Assembly: GCA_022820995.1 (NCBI GenBank)
Contig: JAJEEM010000062.1
Coordinates: 1 to 64,000, forward strand
Source of the DNA: Gemmatimonadota bacterium
Lineage (GTDB): Bacteria; Gemmatimonadota; Gemmatimonadetes; Palauibacterales; Palauibacteraceae
Direction of reading: 5' to 3'
Length of the DNA: 64,000 nt
A program made the translations under genes and the position numbers. Positions within the stretch are counted from its first letter, which is position 1; every line of letters begins with the position of its first letter. Below, one piece after another: positions 17,690 to 26,696 of the stretch. The notes beneath the pieces were generated by a model. That model ran no database searches and had not been told where the DNA came from. It was given only the letters and a program-made list of their open reading frames with translations.

Positions 17690-18162
17690 TACGGGGTCCT
17701 GTCCCGCTTTCGGATCCAGCGGTCGAAGACGTCGCGCGCTCTGTCGGAGGGGACCCGCACGAGTGACACGATGCTGCGCGCGCTCGGGGGTCGCGAGAAT
17801 TCGTCGTAGATGTCTTCGTCGCTGAACCGGATGCGAGCCGCGTCCTCACGGGTGTTCGCGTAGTACACGCGGCGGATCCGGCTCCAGTAGATCGCTCCCA
17901 GGCACATCGGACACGGTTCGCAGCTCGCATGGATCTCGCACCCGCCGAGGTCGAACGTGCCCAGCAGCTCGCAGGCCTTTCGAATCGCCTGGATTTCGGC
18001 GTGGGCCGTGGGATCGTTGTCCAGCGTGACCCGGTTCGTCCCCTCCGCCACGATCTCGCCGTCCTTCACGACGACGGCGCCGAACGGGCCGCCGCCCGCG
18101 TCCATGCTGCGCTCGGACAGGTCGATGGCCCGCTGCATAAGATCCATGAATTTCTCACCCAT
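17686..18162 (-). CDS. nucleoside/guanine deaminase (CDA superfamily)
   Basis: This 158-residue zinc deaminase shows the two catalytic blocks of the cytidine deaminase-like superfamily: HAE (His about 54, Glu about 56) and PCPMC (Cys about 84 and 87). The C-terminal part, with DDEFSRPPS-like residues (YDEFSRPPSARSI), is closer to guanine deaminase (GuaD/YfhC-type) than to the tRNA editing enzyme TadA. It would convert guanine to xanthine. The start is ATG 18162; ATG 18146 with a GGTGAG site is an alternative. The ORF-track start at 18252 runs through repeated DNA. Confidence 0.8.
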   Translation of the reverse strand: MGEKFMDLMQRAIDLSERSMDAGGGPFGAVVVKDGEIVAEGTNRVTLDNDPTAHAEIQAIRKACELLGTFDLGGCEIHASCEPCPMCLGAIYWSRIRRVYYANTREDAARIRFSDEDIYDEFSRPPSARSIVSLVRVPSDRARDVFDRWIRKRDRTPY

Positions 18163-18206
18163 CACGACGCTCGTTTCGCCAGGGCGTGTGCGCTCGATTC
18201 CGGCCG

Positions 18207-18247
18207 GTCGACTCCCGGCCCGTCGACTCCCGGCGGTCGACTCCCGG
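18207..18247. repeat. three 12-bp direct repeats
   Basis: GTCGACTCCCGG is present at 18207-18218, 18222-18233 and 18236-18247, spaced 15 and 14 bp. The array lies between the divergent deaminase and EamA transporter genes. Each unit contains a SalI-type palindrome. It could be a short tandem repeat by slippage or a regulator binding array. Confidence 0.6.
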
Positions 18248-18332
18248 AGCACACCCGGAATATACTCAGCCGGTCCCGTCCCCGGCTTTCGGCAGGGGGC
18301 CCCCTCGTTCTCAAGCCCCGCGGCGAGCGCGA

Positions 18333-19265
18333 TTGACGAACTCTTCCAGTAGCCAGCCCTCCCGGCGGCGTCCGGGAGACCTCACGGTCGACCTCGGGCT
18401 CATGGCGACCGCAATCATCTGGGGCATCAACTTCTCCGTCGTGAAGGTCGTCCTGCGGGAGTTCGAGCCGCTTGCGTTAAACGCCCTTCGCTTCCCCTTC
18501 GCGGCGGTCGCGGTCTGGTTGCTCCTCCGGGCCACGGGGCGCCCGGTGCTCCCGCCGCGGAGCGAGTGGGTGCGGATCGCGGGACTCGGTGTGGTGGGGC
18601 ACGTGATCTTCCAGGCCACCTTCATCTACGGGATCGACCTGACGCTGACCGGGAACGCCGCCCTGCTCCTTTCCACGAGTCCGGTGTGGGTGCTGCTGAT
18701 CGCGTCCGCGCTCGGACGGGAGCGGTTCAGCCCCGCGATCCTCCTGGGCGTCGTCGCGACGCTCGCCGGCATGGCGATCCTCATCACCGGCGGGACGCAG
18801 GAGGTCGGAGGCGCCGGTCTCGGCGATCTGCTCGTCCTCGCGGGCGCGCTCTCCTGGGCGTCCTTCACGGTCTTCGGACGGCGCATCACGAAGCGCCGCG
18901 GGGCGCTGGAAGTGACGGCGTGGACGCTCTGGGCCGCCCTTCCCGTCATCGTCGTCATGGGGATCCCGGATCTGATGCGCGCCGACTGGAGTTCGGCCCC
19001 GCCGGGGATCTGGTTCGCGACGGCCTACACCGGGGTCTTCGGGATCGCCATCGCCTACCTGCTCTGGTCGCGGGGCATGAAGACGATCGGACAGAGCCGC
19101 ACGGCGGTGTACCAGAACCTCGTCCCGGTGATCGCGCTGGCGACGGCGTGGATGTGGCTGGGAGAGACGCCCACGCCGCAGCAACTGGGGGGCGCCGCCG
19201 TCATCCTCTCGGGCGTCGCCGTGGCGCGTGGCCTCGCCGGACGCCGGCGCCGTCGCGCCCCGTAA
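18333..19265 (+). CDS. EamA (DMT superfamily) transporter
   Basis: A roughly 310-residue permease with about ten membrane helices and two EamA repeats. It opens with the family-type IIWGINFSVVKVVLREFEPLALNALRF, and the second half has a matching LLVLAGALSWASFTVFGR. The late signature VYQNLVPVIALATAWMWLGE is typical. DMT permeases export metabolites or amino acids. The start is uncertain: TTG 18333 keeps the first helix intact, ATG 18402 cuts into it, and the ORF-track start at 18186 lies in the repeat array. It may lead into the CO dehydrogenase accessory genes 65 bases downstream. Confidence 0.8.
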   Translation: MTNSSSSQPSRRRPGDLTVDLGLMATAIIWGINFSVVKVVLREFEPLALNALRFPFAAVAVWLLLRATGRPVLPPRSEWVRIAGLGVVGHVIFQATFIYGIDLTLTGNAALLLSTSPVWVLLIASALGRERFSPAILLGVVATLAGMAILITGGTQEVGGAGLGDLLVLAGALSWASFTVFGRRITKRRGALEVTAWTLWAALPVIVVMGIPDLMRADWSSAPPGIWFATAYTGVFGIAIAYLLWSRGMKTIGQSRTAVYQNLVPVIALATAWMWLGETPTPQQLGGAAVILSGVAVARGLAGRRRRRAP

Positions 19266-19329
19266 GCCGGCTTCTCGCGCCGGACGCCGGTCTCGCGACG
19301 GGCTCCGGCGGCGGCCTACCTTGGAGGGC

Positions 19330-19956
19330 ATGTCCGACGAGCGCGGAGTCGCGGGGATCGTGCTGGCCGCCGGTTCGTCGACCCGCATGGGGCGCAACAA
19401 GCTCCTGCTGGACGTCGACGGGGAGACGCTCGTGCGCCGTGCCGTCCGCCTCGCGGGTGAGGCGGGCCTCGACCCCGTCATCCTCGTCACGGGACGTTTC
19501 CGGGAGGCCGTCGAACGGGAGGTTGAGGATCTCGGCTGCAAGCCGACCTTCAATCCCGATCACGAGACCGGCATCCAGACGTCCGTGGCCCGCGGAGTGG
19601 CGGCGGTGCCGGCGGATTGCGGGGCAGCCGTCGTGATGCTGCCCGACATGCCCTTCATGACCGGGCGCATGGTGCGGACGCTGATGGAACGCCACGCGGA
19701 GACGGGCGCACCGCTCGTCGTGTCGCGCTACGGCGAGGTGAACGCGCCGCCCATCCTGTACGGCCGCGGCCTCTTCGCCGAGATCTCCCGCATGCGGGCG
19801 GGATGCGGGCGCGAGGTCGTCCGCCGACACCACGAGCGGGCGGTCCATGTGGAGTGGCCGGCCGACCGGCTGCGCGACGTCGACCGGCCCGACGAATACG
19901 AGGCCGTGCGGCGGGAACTCGCGGCGGTCGGCCCCCGCTCTGGTGATCCCGCGTGA
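19330..19956 (+). CDS. MocA-like nucleotidyltransferase (molybdenum cofactor maturation)
   Basis: A 208-residue GT-A-fold nucleotidyltransferase with the signature GIVLAAGSSTRMGRNKLLL near the N-terminus, the metal-binding region VVMLPDMPFM, and a HxxGxxR-like late part replaced by GCGREVVRRHH. MocA/MobA-type proteins cytidylate molybdopterin to MCD, which is the cofactor form used by CO dehydrogenase. The ATG at 19330 sits behind TTGGAGGGC. Its TGA overlaps the GTG of the xdhC-type gene by 4 bases, placing it in the CODH maturation set. Confidence 0.85.
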   Translation: MSDERGVAGIVLAAGSSTRMGRNKLLLDVDGETLVRRAVRLAGEAGLDPVILVTGRFREAVEREVEDLGCKPTFNPDHETGIQTSVARGVAAVPADCGAAVVMLPDMPFMTGRMVRTLMERHAETGAPLVVSRYGEVNAPPILYGRGLFAEISRMRAGCGREVVRRHHERAVHVEWPADRLRDVDRPDEYEAVRRELAAVGPRSGDPA

Positions 19957-20975
19957 AACGCGACCTGCTCGATCTCGCGGCGCGGTTGACGGCCGAACGA
20001 CAGCCGTACGCGCTCGCCACGGTCGTGCGGAGCGAACGCCCCACGAGCGGCAAGCCGGGAAACATGGCGCTGATCTCGGCCGACGGCGCCATGCACGGCT
20101 GGATCGGCGGCAGCTGCACGCGGTCGGAGGTGATCCGCCACGCGCTGGAGACCCTGAATGAGGGCGAACCCCGGCTCCTCGCCTTCGGGTCGAGTCCCGG
20201 ACGGCCCGACGACCTGGTCCCCGTCCCCATGTCCTGCAGCAGCGGAGGGAAGGTGGAAGTGCACGTGAATCCGGTTCTTCCGGCTCCCGTCCTCGTCGTG
20301 GCGGGAAGTTCGCCCGTCGCCGTCGCGCTCGTGCGTCTCGGCGGCGCGATGGGATACACGACCGTGGCCGAAGCCCCCGCGGACGGAGCTCCGGATGGGA
20401 CGCTGGCCGAGGTGGCCGATGAAGTCGTCGACGACCTGCCCCAGACGGCGGCGCGTTACGCCGAACGCCCCCGCGGCTGGAAGCTTTACGGCGTCGTCGC
20501 CACCATGGGGCGGCGTGACGAGCGCTCGCTGGCCGAGTTGGCGGCCGCCGCCCCGGACTATCTCGGCGTGATCGCCTCCCCCACCCGGATGGAAGAAGTC
20601 CGTCGCGTCCTGGCCGCGCAGGGGCTCGACGCCGACCAGATCGCCCGCGTGCACGGCCCGGCCGGCCTCGATATCGGAGCCGAAAGCCCCGAGGAGATCG
20701 CGGTGAGCATCCTCGCCGAGATCGTCCAACTCGAGGCGCAACCGGACGAGCAGGAGGCCGAGTCCGGCGACGCACCCGCGGACGACACTGGGTCCGACGC
20801 CGGGACCGACGAACAGGCAACGGATCCCGTGTGCGGGATGACCGTCCCGGTGGCCGGATCCCCCTCGTCCATCTTCGAAGGGGAACCCGTCTACTTCTGC
20901 TGCGAGGGCTGCCGCAGCCGCTTCGACGCAACGCCCGAACTCTATCTGTCTCGCCCCGTAGCGGATCACTCGTGA
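19953..20975 (+). CDS. XdhC/CoxF-type maturation protein with C-terminal YHS domain
   Basis: A 340-residue protein. The N-terminal XdhC/CoxI block (about 1-110) includes [20 protein letters not shown] and [12 protein letters not shown] with its conserved Cys. A Rossmann-like XdhC C domain follows (about 112-270: [43 protein letters not shown]). After an acidic linker comes a YHS metal-binding domain ([19 protein letters not shown]). XdhC-type proteins sulfurate and insert the molybdenum cofactor. The GTG start overlaps the mocA-like stop. The YHS fusion suggests metal or sulfur handling. Confidence 0.87.
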   Translation: MKRDLLDLAARLTAERQPYALATVVRSERPTSGKPGNMALISADGAMHGWIGGSCTRSEVIRHALETLNEGEPRLLAFGSSPGRPDDLVPVPMSCSSGGKVEVHVNPVLPAPVLVVAGSSPVAVALVRLGGAMGYTTVAEAPADGAPDGTLAEVADEVVDDLPQTAARYAERPRGWKLYGVVATMGRRDERSLAELAAAAPDYLGVIASPTRMEEVRRVLAAQGLDADQIARVHGPAGLDIGAESPEEIAVSILAEIVQLEAQPDEQEAESGDAPADDTGSDAGTDEQATDPVCGMTVPVAGSPSSIFEGEPVYFCCEGCRSRFDATPELYLSRPVADHS

Positions 20976-21010
20976 GAACCCGGGTCCGCCGTACCGTCAG
21001 GTTGATCATC

Positions 21011-21027
21011 GTACCGCTACGCGGTAC
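21011..21027 (+). promoter_or_regulatory. palindromic operator candidate for higBA
   Basis: GTACCGC-TAC-GCGGTAC is a perfect 7-bp inverted repeat with a 3-base spacer. It ends 8 bases before the higB ATG, the usual place for HigA autorepression. Confidence 0.6.
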
Positions 21028-21035
21028 ACTTCCAC

Positions 21036-21314
21036 ATGATTCGGAGCTTTCGCCATCGTGGGCTCAGGCGGTTCTACGAGCGTGGCGATCCGAGCCGGTT
21101 GCGGGCAGACCAAGCGGATCGAATCGCCATCGCCCTGGCGGACCTCGATGCAGCCCGCAAGCCCTCGGATCTCGACTTGCCCGGCTACCGGCTTCATCCG
21201 CTGAGAGGCGATTTGAAGGGGTTCTGGAGCATTTCGATTTCCGCCAACTGGCGAATCGTCTTTCGCTTCGAAGATGGCGACGTCAGTCATGTCGACCTGG
21301 TCGACTACCACTAA
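21036..21314 (+). CDS. higB: HigB-type toxin (RelE/ParE superfamily mRNA interferase)
   Basis: The 92-residue length and sequence match Hig[19 protein letters not shown] at the start, a central [22 protein letters not shown], and the closing strand [23 protein letters not shown]. HigB cleaves ribosome-bound mRNA and is neutralised by HigA, encoded 14 bases downstream. The toxin-first order is the normal one for higBA. The module lies between the xdhC-YHS gene and coxG, breaking up the CO dehydrogenase locus. Confidence 0.92.
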   Translation: MIRSFRHRGLRRFYERGDPSRLRADQADRIAIALADLDAARKPSDLDLPGYRLHPLRGDLKGFWSISISANWRIVFRFEDGDVSHVDLVDYH

Positions 21315-21328
21315 CGGAGGCAGTGGAC

Positions 21329-21625
21329 ATGGCGATGAAGAATCCCCCGCATCCCGGTCGCAGCATCCGGGAGAACTGCCTGGACCCTCTCGGCTTGAAC
21401 GTCACCGAGGCGGCCCGGGTGCTCGGCGTCGCCCGTCACACGCTCTCTCGCGTCCTGAACGGCCACGCCGCGATTTCGCCGGAGATGGCCATCCGGCTGG
21501 AGAAGGCGGGCTGGTCCGATGCCGAGTTCTGGCTGCGGCGGCAGAGCAGCTACGACCTCGTGCAGGCGCGCAAAGGCGAAGACCGCATCGACGTCGAACG
21601 GTACCAACCCCAGCCGACGGCATAA
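21329..21625 (+). CDS. higA: HigA-type antitoxin (XRE family)
   Basis: A 98-residue protein lost inside a longer ORF-track entry; the ATG at 21329 follows a GGAGG site. It begins with the HigA-typical [29 protein letters not shown] and contains an XRE helix-turn-helix ([20 protein letters not shown]). Antitoxin and repressor of the operon. Its stop is only 5 bases before the coxG ATG, so the higBA promoter could also drive the CODH structural genes. Confidence 0.92.
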   Translation: MAMKNPPHPGRSIRENCLDPLGLNVTEAARVLGVARHTLSRVLNGHAAISPEMAIRLEKAGWSDAEFWLRRQSSYDLVQARKGEDRIDVERYQPQPTA

Positions 21626-21630
21626 GGCCA

Positions 21631-22083
21631 ATGAAGATCGAGGAAGGGTTCACGATCGACGCTCCCGCCGCGGAGGTGTGGGCGATTCTCTCCGACCCGC
21701 GGCAGCTCTCGGAACTCCTGCCCGGAGCGGAAATCTCGGAGCAGATCGACGACACCACGTGGGAGGGCGGCATGACCGTCAAGGTGGGACCCCTCGTGGC
21801 GGCCTATACCGGGACCGTATCCTTCATGCTGAACGAAGAGGAGCGGTCCGCGGTCATCCGGGCGCTGGGCCAGGGCAAGGCCGGAATGGGCACCGCCGAA
21901 ATGACGATGAAGAGCCGGGTGGCGGCGCTTGCCGATGGCGGTTCCGAGGTCACGATGGACTCGGAGGTGACGGTCACCGGGATCCTCGCCCAACTCGGCC
22001 GCGGCATGACTCAGGTCGTGTCGAAACGGATGCTGCAGGAGTTCGTCGGAAGACTCACCCGCGCGCTTGAAAATCAGGCATAG
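21631..22083 (+). CDS. coxG: CoxG-like SRPBCC protein
   Basis: A 150-residue START/SRPBCC fold protein, with IEEGFTIDAPAAEVWAILSDPRQLSELLPGAEI at the N-terminus and the CoxG pattern GMTVKVGPLVAAYTGTVSF in the middle. CoxG assists membrane attachment of CO dehydrogenase. It lacks the long C-terminal anchor present in some CoxG proteins. It starts right behind higA, 12 bases before coxM, and opens the structural gene set G-M-S-L. Confidence 0.85.
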   Translation: MKIEEGFTIDAPAAEVWAILSDPRQLSELLPGAEISEQIDDTTWEGGMTVKVGPLVAAYTGTVSFMLNEEERSAVIRALGQGKAGMGTAEMTMKSRVAALADGGSEVTMDSEVTVTGILAQLGRGMTQVVSKRMLQEFVGRLTRALENQA

Positions 22084-22094
22084 GAGGCAGAGCC

Positions 22095-23033
22095 ATGATC
22101 CCCCCGCAGTTCGACTACCACGCGCCGGGCGGACTGGACGAAGCACTCGGCCTGCTCGGCGAACTCGACGACGCGAAGGTGATGTCGGGCGGCCAGAGCC
22201 TCCTTCCGATGCTCAAGCTTCGCCTCGCCGGGCCCGCGAACATCATCGACATCGGCCGCATCCCCGGGCTCGACACGATCGAGGAGCGGGACGGCTGCCT
22301 CCGGATCGGCGCGCTCGTGACCGAGACACAGCTCGAGGAATCCGCGGCCGTGGCGGAGCGCTATCCGATCCTGCTCGACACCGCCCGCGTGATCGCCGAC
22401 CCGCTCGTGCGGAACCGCGCTACCGTGTGCGGCAACATCGCGCACGGCGACCCCGCGAACGACCACCCGGCGACGATGCTCGCGCTGCGCGCCCACGTGA
22501 TCGCGACCGGGCCGAGCGGCGAGCGCACGATCGACATCGACGACTTCTTCCACGGCCTCTTCATGACCGCCCTGGGAGAGGACGAGATCCTCACCGAACT
22601 CCACATCCCCGTGCCGCCCGCGGGCAGCGGGGGCGCCTACGTCAAGCTGGAGCGCAAGGTGGGCGACTACGCCGTGGCGGGCGCCGCCGTGCAGCTCACG
22701 CTGGACGACGACGGGAAGGTGACGAAGGCCGGCGTCGGGCTCACGAACCTGGGCTTCGCCCCCATCCGGGCGACCGCCGCCGAAGAGACGCTCCTCGGGG
22801 CGGACTTCGTGCCGGCGGGCGGGCTGCGGGGCGCCATCGAGAAGATCCGCGACGCGATCACGAGCGCGCCCGACGCGGACGAGGTCATCGCGGCCGCCGC
22901 CCAGGCCGCCGCCGACATGACGGAACCGGTGGAAGACCGGCGCGGCTCCGTCGAATACAAGAGGAACATGGCTCGCGTGCTCACGGCGAGGGCCATCCGC
23001 AAGGCGCTCGCGCGCGCCGGGGCCGGAGGGTAG
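22095..23033 (+). CDS. coxM: aerobic CO dehydrogenase medium (FAD) subunit
   Basis: A 312-residue FAD-binding protein of the xanthine-dehydrogenase/CoxM family. The flavin motifs appear as [15 protein letters not shown] (about 33-47) and [14 protein letters not shown] (about 112-125). A family C-terminal domain ends in [11 protein letters not shown]. It transfers electrons from the iron-sulfur subunit to the quinone pool. The order coxM-coxS-coxL is canonical, and coxS follows after 4 bases. Confidence 0.92.
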   Translation: MIPPQFDYHAPGGLDEALGLLGELDDAKVMSGGQSLLPMLKLRLAGPANIIDIGRIPGLDTIEERDGCLRIGALVTETQLEESAAVAERYPILLDTARVIADPLVRNRATVCGNIAHGDPANDHPATMLALRAHVIATGPSGERTIDIDDFFHGLFMTALGEDEILTELHIPVPPAGSGGAYVKLERKVGDYAVAGAAVQLTLDDDGKVTKAGVGLTNLGFAPIRATAAEETLLGADFVPAGGLRGAIEKIRDAITSAPDADEVIAAAAQAAADMTEPVEDRRGSVEYKRNMARVLTARAIRKALARAGAGG

Positions 23034-23037
23034 AGCG

Positions 23038-23556
23038 ATGGCGACACATCAGATCAACGTCACCGTGAACGGCGAGGCGCACGCGGCCGAGGTCGAGTCG
23101 CGCACGCTCCTCGTCCACCTGATCCGCGACGAGCTGCGGCTCACCGGCACCCACATCGGGTGCGACACGACCCACTGCGGCGCCTGCACCGTGCTGCTCG
23201 ACGGACAGCCGACGAAATCGTGCACCGTTCTCGCCGTACAAGCCGACGGGGCCGAGATCGGGACCGTGGAGGGACTCGCCGGCGCCGACGGCATGCACGC
23301 GCTCCAGGAGGGCTTCTGGGAGAAGCACGGCCTCCAGTGCGGCTTCTGCACGCCCGGCATGCTGATGACCGGCGCGGCCCTCCTCGAGGAGAACCCGAAC
23401 CCGAGCGAGGCCGAGATCCGCGAGGCCATCTCCGGCAATCTCTGCCGCTGCACCGGCTACGTGAACATCGTCAAGGCGGTCCAGTACGCCGCCGACAAGC
23501 TGGGCGCGGCCGCCGCCGAAACCGCAAACGCCGCGACCGACGGGGAGGACAGCTGA
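23038..23556 (+). CDS. coxS: aerobic CO dehydrogenase small (2Fe-2S) subunit
   Basis: A 172-residue protein with both cluster sites. The plant-type ferredoxin Cys set is in [16 protein letters not shown], and the second, helical cluster is in CGFCTPGML and [12 protein letters not shown]. It is the electron relay between the Mo site and FAD. Its TGA shares one base with the coxL ATG (TGATG), a translational coupling. The C-terminal ~20 residues are Ala-rich and variable. Confidence 0.95.
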   Translation: MATHQINVTVNGEAHAAEVESRTLLVHLIRDELRLTGTHIGCDTTHCGACTVLLDGQPTKSCTVLAVQADGAEIGTVEGLAGADGMHALQEGFWEKHGLQCGFCTPGMLMTGAALLEENPNPSEAEIREAISGNLCRCTGYVNIVKAVQYAADKLGAAAAETANAATDGEDS

Positions 23557-25922
23557 TGGCACCGAAGACTTCCGCCGACATCTGCGGCATGGGGCACTCC
23601 ATGAAGCGCAAGGAGGATCCGCGCTTCCTGCAGGGCAAGGGCAACTACATCGACGACATCGTCCTCCCCGGCATGCTGTGGCTCGACATCGTCCGCAGCC
23701 CGATCGCCTACGGGAAGATCAAGAGCATCGACTCGAGCAAGGCGCTGGAGGTCCCCGGCGTCCTCGCCGTCCTCACCGGCAAGGACCTCGAGGCGTACAA
23801 CCTGCACTGGATGCCGACGCTGATGTCGGACACCCAGATGGTGCTCCCCACGGACACCGTCATGTACCAGGCGCAGGAGGTCGCCGCCGTCATCGCCACC
23901 TCGCGCTACGCGGCCGCCGACGGCGTCGCCGCGGTCGAGGTCGACTACGAGCCGATGAAGCCCGTCATCGACCCCTTCAAGGCGCTCGAGGAGGACGCGC
24001 CCGTTCTCCGCACGGACAAGGAGGGCCAGACCGACAACCGCATCTGGCACTGGGAGGCGGGAGACAAGGAGGCGACCGACAAGGTGTTCGAGGAGGCGGA
24101 CATCGTCGTGCGCGAGAGCATGCACGTGCAGCGCATCCACGTGGCCTCGATCGAGACGTGCGGCTGCGTGGCCGACTTCAACCCCGTCGAGGGCCATCTC
24201 ACCGTCTACATGACGACGCAGGCCCCGCACGCGATCCGCACCGTGCTCGCGCTGGTGGCGGGACACGTCGGGCTCTCCGAGGAGAAGATCCGCGTCGTGT
24301 CGCCGGACATCGGGGGCGGCTTCGGCGGCAAGGTGCCGGTCTATCCTGGCTACGTCGTCGCGATCGCGGCATCCGTCGTCCTCGGCAAGCCGGTGAAGTG
24401 GATCGAGGACCGGATGGAGAACCTCCAGGCGGACTCCTTCGCGCGCGACTACCACATGGACGCCGAGATCGCGGCCGACGCCGACGGGAAGATCCGGGGC
24501 CTCCGCATCAAGACGCTCGCCGACCACGGCTACTCCGACGCCCAGGCCGCGCCGTCCAAGTTCCCGGCCGGTCTCTTCTCCATCTGCACCGGCTCCTACG
24601 ACATGGAGCAGGCCTACGCCGAGGTGGACGCGGTCTACACGAACAAGCCGCCGGGGGGCGTCGCCTACCGCTGCTCCTTCCGCGTGACCGAGGCCGTGCA
24701 CTGCATGGAACGCGTCGTGGACACGCTGGCGCACAAGATCGGGAAGGATCCGGCGCAGTTGCGCGAGGAGAACTTCATCCCGAAGGAGGCCTTCCCCTAC
24801 GAGTCGCCGCTCGGCTGGGAGTACGACAGCGGCGACTACCAGGCCGCGATGGACAAGGCGAAGGAGATGATCGGCTACGACGACCTCCGCCGGGAGCAGG
24901 CGGAAAAGCGCGAGCGCGGCGAACTGATGGGGATCGGCGTGTGCAGCTTCACCGAGGTGCTGGGCGCGGGTCCGTCCAGGGACTTCGACATCCTCGGCAT
25001 CAAGATGTTCGACTCCGCCGAGGTGCGCGTGCATCCCACGGGGAAGGCGATCGCCCGCTTCGGCACGAAGTCGCAGGGCCAGGGTCACGAGACGACGTAC
25101 GCGCAGATCATCGCCGAGGAACTCGGACTCCCCGCCGCGCACGTGCAGGTGGAGGAGGGCGACACCGACACCGCCCCGTACGGGCTGGGCACCTACGCCA
25201 GCCGCTCGACCCCCACCGCCGGGGCCGCGGGCGCGATGGCCGCCCGCCAGATCCGCGACAAGGCCGCCAAGATCGCCGCCCACCTGATGGAGGTGAGCGA
25301 AGAGGACCTCGAGTGGGAGCCCGGGAAGTTCTCCGTGAAGGGCGCGCCCGACCGGTCCGTCACGATCCAGGACTGCGCCTTCGCCGCCTACACGAACCTC
25401 CCCGAGGGGATGGAGCCGGGGATGGAGGCGACGAACTACTACGACCCGCCCAACCTCACCTTCCCCTTCGGCACGTACATCTGCGTCGTGGACATCGACC
25501 GCGGCACGGGAGAGGTCACCGTGCGCCGCTTCGTGGCGGTGGACGACTGAGGCAACATCATCAACCCGATGATCGTGCAGGGGCAGATCCACGGCGGCCT
25601 CACGCAGGGCATCGGCCCCGCCCTCTTCGAGGAGATCCCCTACGACGAGGACGGCAACAACCTCGCCGGCTCGTTCATGGACTACCTCGTCCCGACCTCC
25701 ATGGAGACCCCCGCGTGGGAAACCGGCCACACGATCACGCCGTCACCGCACCACCCGCTCGGCGCCAAGGGCGTCGGCGAGTCGGCCACGGTCGGCGCAC
25801 CGCCCGCGATCGCGAACGCGGTCGTGGACGCGCTCGCGCACCTGGGCGTGACGCACCTCGACATCCCGATCACGCCCGACAAGGTGTGGGAGGTCCTGAA
25901 CGAGAAGGGGGTCGCCGAGTAG
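23556..25922 (+). CDS. coxL: form I CO dehydrogenase large (Mo) subunit, interrupted by in-frame TGA
   Basis: If read through, this is 788 residues, the normal CoxL size. The form I signature AYRCSFR is present with its catalytic Cys at about residue 373, and GGGFGGK precedes it. At codon 665 (25548-25550) the frame meets TGA in ...AVDD-TGA-GNIINPM, exactly where relatives have Cys in DDCG. Downstream the same frame runs on with QIHGGLTQG, TPSPHHPLGAKGVGES (containing the active-site Glu) and VTHLDIP to a TAG at 25920. Both halves look well conserved and there is no frameshift. Options are a fresh nonsense mutation or base error (TGC/TGT to TGA), or UGA recoding. The ORF track splits it at 25550 and 25569. 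No ribosome site supports separate translation of the second part. Confidence 0.9.
25548..25578 (+). other. in-frame TGA at conserved Cys codon with downstream stem-loop
   Basis: The TGA at 25548-25550 replaces a conserved Cys. It is followed at once by a foldable stretch: GCA, 2x2 internal loop, ATCATC, loop AACCC, GATGAT, internal loop, TGC. Bacterial SECIS elements also sit just 3' of UGA. However, the loop here lacks the expected early G and is closer to the UGA than usual, and the pairing follows from ATC/ATG codons, so this is weak support for selenocysteine. Confidence 0.5.
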
Positions 25923-26010
25923 CGAAACGGGAGCTGGCCGAGTGCGAGTTCGCGGTGGCTGAAGAGTACAGGTGTGCCCTCCGGTATCGTGCAGCGGCAA
26001 CCTCATCGAG

Positions 26011-26034
26011 TTGTCAACAGATCCGTTGTCAACA
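26011..26034 (+). repeat. two 9-bp direct repeats upstream of DUF2283 gene
   Basis: TTGTCAACA occurs at 26011-26019 and 26026-26034 with a 15-bp period, about 50 bases before the ATG of the small DUF2283 gene. It is a possible operator. The rest of the 25923-26085 gap shows nothing else. Confidence 0.45.
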
Positions 26035-26085
26035 ATTCTGTTGGCGAGCGTGTGGAGCCACGGGAAGGACCGTCAGGGGAACACG

Positions 26086-26301
26086 ATGAAACTGCACTAC
26101 TACCCCGAAACCGACAGCCTTTACGTCGAGTTCCGGGAGAGTCCGGGCGCCGAGACGCGTGAAGTGGCCGACGGAGTCCGCGTCGATTTGGATGCTCGCG
26201 GTCACGTCGTCGGATTCGATATCGACCACGCCTCAATTCGCCTGGATCTCTTCACACTGGAAGCCAACGGTCTGCCGCTGCGTTCCTATCGCATCGCCTG
26301 A
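26086..26301 (+). CDS. DUF2283 family protein
   Basis: A 71-residue protein with the family pattern MKLHYYPETDSLYVEFRESPGAETREVADGVRVDLDARGHVVGFDIDHAS. DUF2283 proteins are small beta-rich proteins often found beside DUF4258/RelE-like toxins and are thought to be antitoxin-like. No toxin partner is adjacent here, so it may be an orphan. The ATG at 26086 follows AGGGGAA. The 3' end overlaps the convergent HTH gene by 16 bases. It lies in the toxin-antitoxin-rich stretch. Confidence 0.8.
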   Translation: MKLHYYPETDSLYVEFRESPGAETREVADGVRVDLDARGHVVGFDIDHASIRLDLFTLEANGLPLRSYRIA

Positions 26302-26696
26302 CGCGTGCCGATGGCGTCGCTCGGGCCGCTTCCCGTCCCCGTCAACGAGACGTCGAGCCGCACCTGATCGTAGGGCACGCGCGGCACCAGCTTGCCGCGC
26401 TCCCCCGACCGCAGTTCCACGAGCCCGTATCGCGACATCGCTTTCAGCGTGCGCGACAGGTTCGACTTGCTTCGCCCCGCCAGATCCGCGAGTTCCGTGA
26501 GCGAACGCGGCCGCTCACGAGCAATCAATTCCAGGAGATGTCGATTGTGCTCGGACAGCAACTTCGCGAAGCTCTCGATCGATGTGAACCACACCTTCGG
26601 CTCACCCCTCGCAGGCGTGTGCTCGCCGCGGGCAATCGCGAGGGTGCGCGCTTTCATCTGGTCGTAGCTGGCGATGCCGATCTCCAGTGTTTTCAT
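26286..26696 (-). CDS. HTH transcriptional regulator, antitoxin partner of TumE-like toxin
   Basis: A 136-residue protein with a winged-helix/ArsR-MarR-like DNA-binding segment in the middle: LLELIARERPRSLTELADLAGRSKSNLSRTLKAMSRYGLVEL. This matches the HVO_A0114-type regulators that pair with DUF6516 proteins. Its ATG overlaps the stop of the upstream toxin gene by 4 bases (ATGA). It probably acts as antitoxin and as repressor at the palindrome upstream of the pair. The toxin-antitoxin role is inferred from partner and layout. Confidence 0.78.
   Translation of the reverse strand: MKTLEIGIASYDQMKARTLAIARGEHTPARGEPKVWFTSIESFAKLLSEHNRHLLELIARERPRSLTELADLAGRSKSNLSRTLKAMSRYGLVELRSGERGKLVPRVPYDQVRLDVSLTGTGSGPSDAIGTRQAMR

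Noticed and set aside
25551-25578. Bacterial SECIS element after the coxL TGA
   Set aside because: A stem-loop can be drawn, but the loop AACCC lacks the expected G and is too near the UGA, and the pairing follows from Ile/Met codons. Not accepted as positive evidence for selenocysteine.
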